A stretch of 64,000 bases of DNA, taken from the NCBI GenBank assembly GCA_003999685.1, contig CP021223.1:1426001-1490000 (forward strand), in the 5' to 3' direction. The notes beneath the pieces are model-generated. The model saw nothing but the letters and a program-made list of their open reading frames with translations. It was not told the DNA's origin and did not search any database. Origin of the DNA: Taiwanofungus camphoratus (taxonomy: Eukaryota > Basidiomycota > Agaricomycetes > Polyporales > Taiwanofungaceae). Positions 12,551 to 22,687 of this stretch are shown here, piece by piece. How positions within the stretch are numbered: the first letter of the stretch is position 1; every line of letters starts with the position of its first letter. Both the position numbers and the translations under genes were made by a program.

Positions 12551-13963
12551 TGATAGACACCAGGCCCTTCTAGGCTCCATGGAGCGCTCTCACTCGATCC
12601 TAGGACCTTAGTCATGGCTTCGATGCCACTCAATGTGTCCAATACCATCCAAAAGGCCACCACAGGACTCTCCGATAGCTTTGAATCATGCCACAGCCAC
12701 TTCACCAATTTTGGTCCAGCATTCTGGCACGCAGCTCTCCCTACGTACAATGCACCACATGCAATCACCACTCAAAGTTCTCACACGTGACCGGTCTCGC
12801 CACTCCAATATCGCTCAATCTGCTACGACGTGCCACTCGATGCACTCGATAACGCTACGGCCACAGGTTTTGTCTTAGTATATTTCATGTATGCTCCTTT
12901 GTTTCAGCCTTTCTAGTGACGTCAAGTACAGTAGCCACTCCCTCTACAAGCCACTCCATAGTTCATCATACACAAGTAGTTAGGATGCCACCCATACTAC
13001 GCCACTCCCAATGCGCCTTACATTATAGTACAGTAAGTATAAACACGATGTACGAGGTCTCAGATCAACAGAAAAGTTTTCCCCCATTCTGCAGAGCTCA
13101 AAAAGAGCACCTTCAATACAAGTATCAAAATGGGACGCAGGGAACAGCAACTAAGTGCTGGAGTCCGAAGTAAGCCACAGAGATGTATTCAAATAATGTA
13201 CTCTACTACATACCTGGAGTCCGAAGTAAGCCACAGAGATGGGGGCTACTCCGGACTACAGGGCACTATTTATGCTGGTGAGAACAAAGGGCTCCACCAC
13301 AGAACAATAGAGTCCATCAAAAAGAGAACAATACAAACATATGACCCAGCCACAAAACTAATGTGGCCTGTGTTCAACTCCAATCCAATAGCTCCGCCAC
13401 TAATGATGTAAGTGGCCCACAGTCTACTGTGGCCACTCCAAGTCCGGCAGCACTCCAGCTTGACCAAGGGACTGTGGCAGAGCACATTATTGTGACAAGT
13501 CTTCTACCACATTCTACTGCATCTTTCCGTCTTCGCCTACATTCAAAGAGCTGCATCTACAATCTGCCTTCTACAGTCTCTTGAAGGGTTGCGTCTTGTC
13601 CATCTTCAACCTCCATCGAAGGGTTGCGCTCAGTCTTACAACCACCTTCGACCTCTATCAAAGAGTTGCGCCTATATCCTTTCTCTAACCAAGCCCGCCC
13701 TCTACAGTAACTGAGGGGCTGCATATCAGCTAAGTCTGCCCATTTAAGCCTTCCCTTAGTACAGTACCGTAGCACATCAAAGCTACATCGAGCAGTCACG
13801 ACACACGTCGTAGGTCATTGAAGACCTTTGTAGATGTCTCTCAACCCATTTGAGATCGAGAACCCTTTGCTGCTGACTCTCCCCTGCGCACTAACTGTAC
13901 TATAGCTTTCCAGCTTCTCTAGATCGTACCCAGTTAGGGGTTGGAGTGTTATAGTGAGTATCA
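12551..13963 (+). repeat. 3' LTR of relic A, interrupted by a solo copia LTR
   Basis: Starts TGATAGACACCAGGCCC and ends ttatagtgagtatca, matching the B-type LTRs at 43136-44106 and 52513-53492. Removing the copia LTR at 13123-13497 leaves about 1.04 kb. Several copies of an (a)agggttgcg motif, spaced tens of bases apart, lie in the second half. Confidence 0.85.
13123..13497 (-). repeat. solo LTR of copia-1 family inside the A LTR
   Basis: A 375-bp reverse copy of the copia-1 LTR, nearly identical to the one at 9242-9616. The string acaagt occurs at both junctions but overlaps the LTR terminus, so the exact 5-bp duplication is ambiguous. The B-type LTR sequence resumes on the right at 13498. 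Confidence 0.92.
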
Positions 13964-14517
13964 ACACATCTGAAGGAGTTCTATCAAGGCAGCGTGCACC
14001 TTAGCAACACTATGAGTTTGAGCAGTAGACATGGTCTTAGAGAATGCAGCAGAAGAGACAGCAGATAACTGGGTGAAAACTGAGAAACCACCCCTCTTTT
14101 TTTGATGCCAGACAGCCTTGAGGACCGGGTCAGAATTCCAAGATGCTCTCATAACCATGGGAATTGACTGAGGACAGTCAAGGTCTCAATAGGGAGGAGG
14201 TGATAGGTCTGGTACAACTTCATGCCCTGAACTTGCATATTTTTGATCTCCCGCCCCTTTCTCAAAATGTACTGCTGAGTTTAGAAAGTCCAAATGTTGT
14301 AGCAAGGACTGAGAGCTCTATTCCTTCACTAGGGAGTGCCCTAACTCGACAGGCAGGTGCACTACATGTGTCTACTCATGCCTTGGCAATCAAGTCTTCC
14401 TACATGGGAAGAACAATGGAATTTCTGATGATAGAAGGTCTGCCTGACACTCCAGAAGTTCTGTTGAAGAGAAGTGGCCCCTCATGCTCTAGAATGCATG
14501 CCAACAGCCTCCCCTAG
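13964..14517. other. unassigned sequence with two short open frames
   Basis: Right of the A LTR. The minus strand is open over 13961-14158 and the plus strand over 14164-14517 (about 117 residues, including LPDTPEVLLKR). Neither is recognised. The first ~46 bp of the plus frame (from ttgactgaggacagtcaa at 14164) closely match 8908-8953 in the integrase-linker region of relic A, so part of this may be retroelement debris. No introns or domain could be supported. Confidence 0.4.
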
Positions 14518-15753
14518 CATCCTCCTGACTTCTGACAAGTCTGGGCCTTTGATTGAGATCAACCGAAAAAAGGCACTTCAGTTTTTGGACTTTGGTCCTC
14601 GGTTTTGGTTCTCAGTCCCTCAGTCTGGAGTCCCAGCCTCTTGTTCATGATGTCCATATGATCCCTTGGTATTGTCTAGACCCCCTACACCTTGGCTTGA
14701 CAGTTCAGCACTCCTAGGTCTCTGTTCCTCTCAAGGTCTGGTTAGATAGCCCATCTTTCATATGATGATCTCTAGATAAGCATCCCTCACCCTGTGCCAT
14801 TCCCCAGTAACCTTTCTACTGCATTCAGAGTTCCTGTTTCATGGCCTACTTCAGTTTAGTTCCCCATATGGTACGCTGATCAGATCCTAGATTTTACAAT
14901 TTTTGGTTTGTTTTTGGTTTCTTTGGTTTTATTTTGCATAAGATACTTTGACACCATGGACCCCTTATGTAGTCTCCTGTACCTACCAGACAGCAGAGAA
15001 GATATGCGCTCCTGTCTTGTCTCAAGGAATCTACAGACTTGTCTCCCACAGTTCAGATTCATGTTCCCCCTGCTCTAAGGCTTTCTAACAGTCTGACAAG
15101 GTTCCCCTCCATTATCTCTACACATATTATCAGACAGCAGTCATACTACGTCACATATCACAGCAGTCCTATGTTCCCTTATGTCCTACATTCCTGAAGT
15201 TGGAGTAACTTTGGTCTGAGTATCCAGCACCTCTCCTCCCTCTCATCTGCCTCTGCCCTTGTTATACCCCATAGGCATGTGTTGCGTCTAGTCCAGTTCA
15301 TCAGTTATTGCCTATGCCAGCTCTACACTCCATCCCTATGCCAGCATCTCTCAGCAGCATCTCCTCTCCTGTTTACATTGGTTTTTGGTTATCCTTCAGT
15401 TCTTGGTTTATCATCAGTTTGCCCTCAGTTTCCTTTGACCCCTTTGCACCTGGCTGGTATCCTACCAGCCCGCTGCCATTAGACTAGAAAACTATGTTCC
15501 TATCTCCTTGAGACTATCCACATCTTGGCTTAAGATCCTGTCATGCAGGACTCATTGACCCCTTACTCCTCTGCACACATTAGACTTCTAGGACCCTGAC
15601 TGTGGTCTAGGTGGTTTCTCTGTTGTGTCCATTAGCTTACCCTTTCCTCTGGTATCTCTCATAGGTATCACACCACTCTAGCTCTCCTATCTTTGGACAT
15701 GTCAGACCTACTCCCTAGGTTCATCTATTCAGGACTCCCTAGATCATATCACC
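14518..15753 (-). repeat. E-type long LTR, reversed (left boundary uncertain)
   Basis: The right end, read on the minus strand, begins TGATATGATCTAGGGAGTCC and matches the start of the plus-strand fragment at 39394-39784 over about 390 bp. It includes a shared block around the words gtaaggggcc and gcatgacaggatctta. The E type resembles the start and an internal block of the G elements, so E and G look like two diverged LTR families. The left end is placed near 14518 only because sequence resembling the G terminus (caggaggatgct on the minus strand) occurs there. No gene is supported inside. Confidence 0.55.
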
Positions 15754-16331
15754 ATCCAAAACCATTCACCATTGAGGCCAATGCCTCTCTGGTAGCCACT
15801 GGTGCAGTGCTACAACAACTCAATGAGAAGGGGTGGCTACATCCTATAGCAGTCCTCTCGAAGAGCCTGAAAGAGGCTGAGCAGAACTACCAAGTATATG
15901 ACAGAGAGCTGCTGGCCATTATCTGTGCACTTGAGGAATGATGCCACCACCTTGAGAAAAGTGGACACCTGGTCAGGATAATCATGAACTATAAAAACCT
16001 TATCTATTTCCGAGAGGCACAACGACTCAACCGATGCCAGGCTCAATGGCAGCTATTTTTGTCACAGTTTGACCTAAAACTACTAAACAAGAAAGGCAGT
16101 CAACTCATAATCGCTGATGCACTCTCCAGGTGACCAGACCACCCAGATGGAGAGCACAACAATGAAGGCATCATCCTGCTACCATCAGACCTCTTCATCA
16201 ATGCCATCAACACTACAATCATCAAAAAGATATGTGAATGTCGTAGTCATGACAGGTCATCAAGATGATTGACACCTTAAAATGGGGGAAGGTATCACCA
16301 TTCAAGGGCACAGGCTTTGCACACACAAAAC
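15754..16331 (+). mobile_element. Ty3 RNase H fragment, broken
   Basis: A scrap of a Ty3 pol. RNase H wording is clear (KPFTIEANASLVATGAVLQQ, YQVYDRELLAIICALEE, then FDLKLLNKKGSQLIIADALSR), leading towards the tether before integrase. It is cut by the E LTR on the left and by copia-2 sequence on the right. It comes from a family different from A/B and C. It is broken, with a few interruptions in ~500 bp. Confidence 0.75.
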
Positions 16332-16719
16332 TGTTGAAGTCTGACTTACATGTCAAAAATATTGGACTAATGCACTGCATTGTAATGCTGTGCTTAGTTA
16401 CCTTAGATACCATCACTACACAGCATTACTATGGACACTGCCTCATCTTAGTTACAATCACTGTACAGCCTTGTTGATATCAATCTGCACAGCCATGCAG
16501 TGCACACAGCCTTAGTATCCTAGTTAGCACTGCATAGCTTTACTGTGATTGATATCAACATAGAGGCAGTGTCCTTAACAAGGCTGTACAGTGATTGTAA
16601 CTAAGATGAGGCAGTGTCCATAGTAATGCTGTGTAGTGATGGTATCTAAGGTAACTAAGCACAGCATTACAATGCAGTGCATTAGTCCAATATTTTGACA
16701 TGTAAGTCAGACTTCAACA
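16332..16719. repeat. fold-back LTR end of copia-2: 143-bp inverted repeat
   Basis: The left end of copia-2 is not a plain LTR. The first ~210 bp of the copia-2 LTR occur in plus orientation from 16332 (TGTTGAAGTCTGACTTACAT) and again in minus orientation ending at 16719. Arms 16332-16475 and 16577-16719 are near-perfect inverted repeats, with one visible length difference in an A run. The spacer is about 100 bp. The minus arm is the expected start of the 3' LTR, next to the polypurine tract complement at 16720-16728. The RNA or single strand would fold into a long hairpin. Confidence 0.9.
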
Positions 16720-16788
16720 CACCCCCCTGATCTGACATGTCACAATAATTGAAAATCAATTACAAACGGCATAAGTCCATAGTATTTA

Positions 16789-17166
16789 TTAGTTCCAGTC
16801 CCCCCCCTCCTTCTCAATTACACTAATCCTTTCCAGCAACTCATCAACCTCTGCCTCAAACCGTCTGACTGACCCAGATGCTTGTGCACGATGGAAGGCC
16901 ACAGGTGGGACTTGGATTACATCAGCAGATGACCGACGCCGACTGTCTAGCTGAATGGCTGCCAAAACACGTGCAAATTGAATAGGGGTGCCTATGTGTG
17001 ATGAGGTGGAGTAAAGGTCGTTCGGCATGGTCTGAAGTTCAATGTCTTGAACAGAGGATGAGTTGGTAGAAGAGATTTTATATGTAGTCCAGATGCAGAA
17101 GACCAGAAAGGCAATAAAGCCTATTGAGACCAGTGCAATGATGACGATGCTGCTGGTTGGTAACAT
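16789..17166 (-). CDS. small single-pass membrane protein ORF at 3' end of copia-2
   Basis: A 125-residue frame between the polyprotein and the 3' LTR, reading MLPTSSIVIIALVSIGF at its start. Residues ~6-27 form one strong hydrophobic segment (IVIIALVSIGFIAFLVFCIW), which suits a signal anchor or transmembrane helix. A Ser-rich stretch follows, then a polar tail with a basic RRRSS patch and a Glu-rich end (RRFEAEVDELLERISVIEKE) that could form a coiled coil. The frame is also open upstream to 17367, overlapping the polyprotein in another frame, but the ATG directly before the hydrophobic segment is the best start. No family is recognised. Position suggests a captured host fragment or an element-specific gene. 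Copia-1 has nothing like it in the same place. Confidence 0.55.
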   Translation of the reverse strand: MLPTSSIVIIALVSIGFIAFLVFCIWTTYKISSTNSSSVQDIELQTMPNDLYSTSSHIGTPIQFARVLAAIQLDSRRRSSADVIQVPPVAFHRAQASGSVRRFEAEVDELLERISVIEKEGGDWN

Positions 17167-17203
17167 AATGGTTGTTTGAGAAGAGATGCAAGACTGTGAC
17201 GTG

Positions 17204-20200
17204 TCAAGACAGCCCTGTTTGGTAACTGCTGAGGCGGACTTTAAGGATATTGCGCATCCACAGAATCTCCTTGCCAGCCTCAACAGCTGCAATGTACTCT
17301 GCTTCAGTGGTGGAGAGTGTGACAATGCCCTGCAATTTACTGCTCCAGCTGATAGCCCCAGTCCCAACCTTGACTACATATCCTCCAGTTGACCGACCAG
17401 TGTTTCTACAATCTGCATGAGCAGCATCTGAGTAAGTGACAAACATCTTCTGTGCAGAGTCAGGTTTGTAAGTCAGCTTGAAATGTTTGCTGCCCTGCAA
17501 GTACCGAAACACGTGCTTTACAGCATTCCAATGAGCAGGTCCAGGATTGGAGTTGAAGCGTGACAAGAATGACACAGCAAACTGGATGTCAGGACGAGTG
17601 GTGATGGCCAAGTACATGAGTGCACCAACAGCACTGAGATAAGGAACATTGTGCATAAACTCAATGTCCTCTTGAGACTGGGCACCCATCTCCTTTGTGA
17701 GTACAAGACCAGGTGTCATGGGAGTCTTGACTGGCTTGCAGTCTGACAGATTGAAGCGCTCTAGCATGTCTATAATGTACTGATGCTGACACAGTGACAA
17801 TGAGTGCTCTGAGCGATCCCTGGTGATCTCTATACCCAATAGAAATGTAGTAGGCCCTAAATCCCGAAGTTTAAAGTGCTGGGACAACTGCTTGACCACA
17901 TTGTCAGCTGCAGCAACAGACTTGGTGGCAATGGTCATGTCATCCACAAAGACTGGCACAATGATGCGCACATCATCCTTGACATACAAGTAGACACTTC
18001 TGTCAGAGTAGAGACATTTGAAGCTCATGCTTTCAAGAGTAGCACGGAGTTTCTTGTTCCACTGACGAGGGGCTTGCTTCAGTCCATAGATGGGTCTTCT
18101 GAGACGACAGACATGACTAGATCCTCCTTCATGAAAGCCCTCTGGTTGCTTCATATAGATCTCCTCATCAAGGTCTCCATTTAGAAAGGCAGAGGAGATA
18201 TCTACAGAGCGCAGTTCTAGGTCTTCAATGGCAGCAAGAGCAAGAATAAGTCGCAGGGATGCAAGCCTGAATGTGGGTGCAAAGACCTCAGTGTAATCAA
18301 ATCCAGGTCTCTGACTATATCCCTTTGCAACCACTCTGCCCTTGTAGCGCTCAATAGAGCCATCTGCATTGCGCTTGATTTTGAAGACCCAGCCAGAACC
18401 AATGACCTTCTTTCCAGGAGGAAGCTCTACAATGTCCCAAGTGTGATTGCCCACCAATGCCATGATCTCCTGATTGGCAGCATCATACCAGTGTTTGGCA
18501 TCAGGACCACTCATTGCCTGTTTAAAGGTATGAGGGTCTGCACCAGCAGATAGACCAGCAAATTGAACCTCCACAAAATCAGCATCTGCATCTATGACAT
18601 CAAGCTCATCTTCACTGCTCTCCTCCTTTACAGCTGGAGTAGGTTCTCTGATGACCCACCAGTTGGTTGGAGGACGTACATTACGAGGTGTACGTCTAAG
18701 AGCAATGGGCCTATCATCATTGGAAGTCTGAGGTGCAGGATCAGGAGATGCAGTGGGAGCAGAAGGAGCAGGAGATGGTGAAGGACTTTGAGCTACTATG
18801 GGTGCATTTGGAGGTGGTGCAACTGGTACCTGAAGTGGATTTGGAACAGGAGCTGCATCAACAGGTGCAGGATCATTATCCCCCCCAAAATCCGGTACAG
18901 GGACAGATTCAGGAGCAACAGCAGCAGCAGGAGGATGGATAGAAGAAGTGTGCTTCAGACCAGAAAAGTAGCGCTCATCAAAGTCAGCTCGCTCTGAAAT
19001 AATGGTCTTTTTGGTGGTGGGATTATAAAACTTCCATCCCTTATAACCATCAGGATATCCAATAAAGACACACTTCTGCATATGAGGTCCAAGAGCTGAT
19101 CTCTGATCCTTCTGTATATGGACATAGGCAGTACACCCCCATACTCTGAGATGACTGACATCTGGCTTGCGCTTAAACCACAATTCAAATGGGGTGGCTC
19201 CTTTAACTGCAGAGGTAGGAAGGCGATTCCATACATGCACCATAGAGGCAAGACATTCTCCCCAAAATGAAAGTGGCAGTTTAGCTTCTGCAAGCATGGC
19301 TGAACAGTCATCCTGCATGACCCTATTAGCTCTCTCTGCTACACCATTCTGCTGAGGCCTATTTCTGGTGGTATGCCTGCGTACAATCCCAGCATCATCT
19401 GTGTACTTGATGAATGCATGGAACATGTATTCCCCTCCCTTATCATCCTGAAGTGCCTTGATTTTGACATTCAGATGATTTTCAGCATAAGCCTTGAACC
19501 TCTTGAATGCATCAAAGGCTTCACTCTTTTCCTTGAGCAGCAACACAACTCTGAATCTGGTGTAATCGTCTATGAAGGTGATCCAGTAGCGATAACCAGA
19601 GTGTGTGCGTACAGGTAAAGGACCATGAATATCAGAGTGAATAAGTTCCAAGGGCTGAGTAGCATGTTGTAGGGAAGATGGGAATGGATTGGCATGCATT
19701 TTTCCAGCAAGGCATGGCTCACAGATAGGATCTGGCTGCTGCTTGGACTCCAGGACAAGACCAGTGACCAGATCTTCCTTGATCATTTTCTGGACATCAG
19801 CATAACTGTGGTGTGCAAGACGACGATGCCAGAGATTTAGATCTAAAGGAAGAGTGGCAGACAGTTGAGCATGTTCAAGAGAGGCTTCTGTGACTCCATC
19901 CAGATAGGCAGCATTGTTATCATCAATGGATGCAATGAATATGCTTTTGCCACCATAAATGAAGTGCATTGAATCAGAATAGATATGGATTTGAAAGCCC
20001 TTCTTTCTAGTTAAATACAGACATGAGAGCAGGTTGTTTCTCAGTCTGGGAACATGCAACACTCTTTGGAATTCTACAGCTCTAACCTCTCTGCCCTTTA
20101 TGACTGGTTTAAATACCACAGATCCAACTCCAGCTGAGTAGACAATGGTGTTGTCTGCCAACTTTATAGGAATTTGCAGAGGCTTATAATTGTGCAGCCA

Positions 20201-21217
20201 ATGGCGATGGGGTGTCATATGAGAAGTGGCACCTGTGTCTGCATTCCAGTTGAAGTTAGCATCAAGCTGAAGTGGTGGATTGGGATCAGAATTGAGACTT
20301 GCATTTCCAGCAGTTTCAGTAACAACTGCAGCAGTGTCTGTGGTCTTGGTACTGTCCTGAGCCTGGTTGGCCTGATAGCGCTTTCCATGGCCTTTGCGTG
20401 CCTGTACCCTGTCCTTTGTCTCTTTTTGTGCCTTCTGATAAGCAAAGCACTTGTCCCTGGTATGACCTTTGATACCACAGAATTCACAGTTAACAGTGGT
20501 AGTTGTGGATAAGGCTTGGTCACTGGAGACTGTGGACCGATGACGTCTCTGATTCTCTTCAGTAATAAAGGCAGCCTGAACCTTTGATTTGGACAGATCA
20601 TTCTGCAGAAGCAAGTTGGAGGTGAAGGCAGAGTACTCCTCTGGCAGAGCACGAATCATGGCCATGGATGTAAGCTCTTCATCCAGCTGATCCAGAGTGA
20701 ACTTGTCTGGTCTGAGGTTCTGGATGCCTTGCATAGTAGCATTGACCCTGTTCATCAGCATTTGGAGGGATTCATTGTCATGCTTTCTGATGGAGAACAA
20801 GTCATCATAAGCATTGAATCTGGCTCCAGGACGCTTTTGCTGATGAGCATCTGCAAGAGCAGCCCATATCTTAACAGGATCATCAGATATCCCATCAAGA
20901 TGAACCCTTTGATCTTGCTCAATCATGAGATAGAGCCAACCAGCTGCTTTGTCCACTTTAAGCTCCCAATCCTCTCTGGCCTTGGTTTCTTCAGGTGTGA
21001 TAGGTGTACTGGCAGTGGGCATTTTAGAGGTGCCTGAGACAATGCGCCATAGACCTGCAGAGCGAAGTGCAGCCATCATCTCTCCTTTCCAGGTGGGATA
21101 ATTGGAGGAGTTGAGTTTAGAGAAGGTAGGAAGTGAGTTGGACATGATGGAGTATAATGGGTGTGTATTGTCTGATTTGAAGTCCGTAGTGGTGTGCAAG
21201 TGAATACTCTCACACAC
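17204..21217 (-). CDS. copia-2 Gag-Pol polyprotein
   Basis: One long frame of 1337 residues. The conserved Gag start MSNSLPTFSKLNSSNY lies 24 residues inside, so the true start may be that second Met. Order: Gag (to ~245) with a CCHC knuckle CEFCGIKGHTRDKC (~246-259); protease with DTGATSHMT (~327); integrase zinc region from HRRLAHHSYADV to CEPCLAGK (~457-505) and catalytic core with QQNGVAERANR; Pro-rich linker; reverse transcriptase with FVDDMTIA; RNase H with TYSDAAHADC and STTEAEYIA. This order (integrase before RT) defines Ty1/copia. It is followed on the same strand by the membrane-protein ORF. Confidence 0.92.
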   Translation of the reverse strand: MCESIHLHTTTDFKSDNTHPLYSIMSNSLPTFSKLNSSNYPTWKGEMMAALRSAGLWRIVSGTSKMPTASTPITPEETKAREDWELKVDKAAGWLYLMIEQDQRVHLDGISDDPVKIWAALADAHQQKRPGARFNAYDDLFSIRKHDNESLQMLMNRVNATMQGIQNLRPDKFTLDQLDEELTSMAMIRALPEEYSAFTSNLLLQNDLSKSKVQAAFITEENQRRHRSTVSSDQALSTTTTVNCEFCGIKGHTRDKCFAYQKAQKETKDRVQARKGHGKRYQANQAQDSTKTTDTAAVVTETAGNASLNSDPNPPLQLDANFNWNADTGATSHMTPHRHWLHNYKPLQIPIKLADNTIVYSAGVGSVVFKPVIKGREVRAVEFQRVLHVPRLRNNLLSCLYLTRKKGFQIHIYSDSMHFIYGGKSIFIASIDDNNAAYLDGVTEASLEHAQLSATLPLDLNLWHRRLAHHSYADVQKMIKEDLVTGLVLESKQQPDPICEPCLAGKMHANPFPSSLQHATQPLELIHSDIHGPLPVRTHSGYRYWITFIDDYTRFRVVLLLKEKSEAFDAFKRFKAYAENHLNVKIKALQDDKGGEYMFHAFIKYTDDAGIVRRHTTRNRPQQNGVAERANRVMQDDCSAMLAEAKLPLSFWGECLASMVHVWNRLPTSAVKGATPFELWFKRKPDVSHLRVWGCTAYVHIQKDQRSALGPHMQKCVFIGYPDGYKGWKFYNPTTKKTIISERADFDERYFSGLKHTSSIHPPAAAVAPESVPVPDFGGDNDPAPVDAAPVPNPLQVPVAPPPNAPIVAQSPSPSPAPSAPTASPDPAPQTSNDDRPIALRRTPRNVRPPTNWWVIREPTPAVKEESSEDELDVIDADADFVEVQFAGLSAGADPHTFKQAMSGPDAKHWYDAANQEIMALVGNHTWDIVELPPGKKVIGSGWVFKIKRNADGSIERYKGRVVAKGYSQRPGFDYTEVFAPTFRLASLRLILALAAIEDLELRSVDISSAFLNGDLDEEIYMKQPEGFHEGGSSHVCRLRRPIYGLKQAPRQWNKKLRATLESMSFKCLYSDRSVYLYVKDDVRIIVPVFVDDMTIATKSVAAADNVVKQLSQHFKLRDLGPTTFLLGIEITRDRSEHSLSLCQHQYIIDMLERFNLSDCKPVKTPMTPGLVLTKEMGAQSQEDIEFMHNVPYLSAVGALMYLAITTRPDIQFAVSFLSRFNSNPGPAHWNAVKHVFRYLQGSKHFKLTYKPDSAQKMFVTYSDAAHADCRNTGRSTGGYVVKVGTGAISWSSKLQGIVTLSTTEAEYIAAVEAGKEILWMRNILKVRLSSYQTGLS

Positions 21218-21594
21218 TTAGCCAAGTGTGGGCCTTTGAACACAACCACCAGAGGGGAGGAAGTTGAACCTTGGTCCAGGTAGTATAGTAAAGTACTGCT
21301 ATACAACTAGTATGATAACTAGGAGCCCCAGATTCTAGTCCAGTTCGCAGTTGAGCAGGGGATTTCACCTGGTTTGTAAGCACAGGCTGAGTCCTACTAG
21401 CCTGCCTCCTAGTCAACCTAGGAAGAGGGCACCCACTGAAGAGCAACCCTCCAAGAGTTCGTCCTGGATCTAGTGGCTATGTGCTTAGGGGGATATAGTG
21501 ACTGGGTCTATGCCCTGACTGTCACTTTCAATCTGCCTCTTGTAAGAGAGGGTAGAAGAGTACAGTAAGTAAAAGTAAGTAATGGACCAGGTTC

Positions 21595-21614
21595 AGAGTA
21601 CAGGGCTCATAACC
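21595..21614 (-). other. probable primer-binding site of copia-2
   Basis: On the minus strand the 5' LTR ends ..TTAACA and is followed at once by GGTTATGAGCCCTGTACTCT. A complementary cagggctcataacc resembles the anticodon arm of a methionine tRNA, the half-tRNA priming mode known for copia. The assignment rests on resemblance only. Confidence 0.5.
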
Positions 21615-22026
21615 TGTTAAGTTCAGACAATATCACAAGGAGTTACACTCCAAGATATATGCAAGCAGAGATGACTTGCTGGGACAGAAGAGCTAGAGTC
21701 CAATGTAAGTCACTAATATATTAACAAGAAAATATACAAGACATACCTAGAGTCCAATGTAAGTCACTGGGGATCCAGGACTGGGACTCTAGGGTTTATA
21801 TACATCTACAGTAAGGCTATGCAGTGCTACAGTAACTAGGATACTAAGGCTGTGTGCACTGCATGGCTGTGCAGATTGATATCAACAAGGCTGTACAGTG
21901 ATTGTAACTAAGATGAGGCAGTGTCCATAGTAATGCTGTGTAGTGATGGTATCTAAGGTAACTAAGCACAGCATTACAATGCAGTGCATTAGTCCGATAT
22001 TTTGACATGTAAGTCAGACTTCAACA
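21615..22026 (-). repeat. 5' LTR of copia-2 (412 bp)
   Basis: Runs on the minus strand from TGTTGAAGTC to CTTAACA, with TGTTGAA/TTAACA as imperfect terminal inverted repeats. A tatataaac box lies near 21795-21805 on the minus strand, suiting a transcription start about 230 bp into the LTR. The words tagagtccaatgtaagtca occur twice in the downstream part. Confidence 0.88.
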
Positions 22027-22129
22027 CCCAGATCCTCTGCAGGCACATCCCACGGTCACACAAGTGTGTCACCGAGCTGTGGCACATGAAGTGTCCATGC
22101 CAGCAGGACCACAATGTCTATGCCATATC

Positions 22130-22545
22130 TGGCCATCAATGAGGAAGGATCTAAAACAATAAACAAAAAACTTACTACGCCACTTTGGTGGCATAGATGC
22201 CACCGTCCCCTCTCCACCCGACCCAGATGGCTCATCAGCAGGAGGAGAAGATGATCTCCTCCTTGAGACCACCATTTTCCCCATCTTCAGCACTGGAGTG
22301 CACTGCTCTGCCAGCTCCACGGTCTGTGCCCTCCCGGTCTTCTTGCCTGTTGAGGGCTGGCTGGAGGAGGCAGTGGCATTGGCCACTTTTGCAGTGGCTT
22401 GGTGGTGGCATGTGGTGGGAGGTGGCTGTGTGCATTTAGCCTTGGCAAAGTGGCACCTGTCGCAGGCTGTCACTTTGCCTGTGGGTGGCTGATCAGGGTG
22501 GGTGGAGATGATACATTCCTCCGGCTCACACTGGGTGCATGATGG
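22130..22545 (-). CDS. Cys-cluster exon(s) downstream of the 23.5-kb gene
   Basis: Minus-strand frame with two cysteine groups: CTQCEPEEC, then ACDRCHFAKAKC about 25 residues later, followed by a His/Ser/Lys-rich tract and SRRRSSSPPADEPSGSG. A possible acceptor (cataG) precedes it, and a gtaagt..ttttag intron of about 25 bp may follow near 22150-22180. Cys-x2-Cys groups next to a basic tail recall the accessory gene of element B. It most likely forms the 3' exons of the gene at 22688-23574, but the joining intron was not fixed, so it could also be separate or decayed. Confidence 0.45.
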
Positions 22546-22687
22546 GTCCTATGCCAATGTCAGCTGAAAGTGAGAGAAACATGGAGCAGTTATGCACCAT
22601 CGGCCACACCCATTCATCTGAGCGCATCGCCCCCAGCTTTCGGGATGGCCTCCCCTGCTTGCTTGGTGCCGCAGACACCGACCATGA

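Larger units (their letters stand above)
2247..13963 (+). mobile_element. Ty3 relic A (same lineage as element B), heavily broken
   Basis: An old Ty3-type element matching element B (43136-54160) in order and wording. Parts: capsid-like gag from 2247, Cys-rich gag end near 3150-3340, protease/DUF4100-like region 3900-6560 (split by G1), reverse transcriptase about 7200-8000, RNase H 8280-8690, integrase 8950-10480 (split by a solo LTR), a spacer, an antisense accessory gene relic (11340-12547), and a 3' LTR from 12551 to 13963. The 5' LTR is not next to it, because copia-1 abuts inside the gag region. It is broken in more than ten places and strongly CpG-poor compared with B, so it is old. 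Three younger insertions sit in it: G1 (4487-6248) and solo copia-1 LTRs (9242-9616, 13123-13497). Confidence 0.9.
16332..22026 (-). mobile_element. Ty1/copia element copia-2
   Basis: A nearly full-length copia element on the minus strand. From 5' to 3' it holds: 5' LTR (22026-21615), primer-binding site (21614-21595), a ~380 bp leader, a long polyprotein (21217-17204), an extra membrane-protein ORF (17166-16789), polypurine tract (16728-16720) and the fold-back 3' end (16719-16332). The 5' LTR and the minus arm of the 3' end differ by about one base over 143 bp, so it is young. The 3' end is atypical, so the element as a whole looks altered although its main frame is open. No target duplication was found between the two flanks. 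Confidence 0.88.

Noticed and set aside
12951-13963. Spaced aagggttgcg motifs in B-type LTRs, looking at first like a CRISPR-type array
   Set aside because: The organism is a fungus, spacing is irregular and the motifs are internal LTR repeats shared by all B-type LTRs.
21590-21620. A tRNA gene at the gggctcataacc word near copia-2
   Set aside because: Only the anticodon-arm-like stretch is present; it sits exactly at the primer-binding position, so it is a primer complement.
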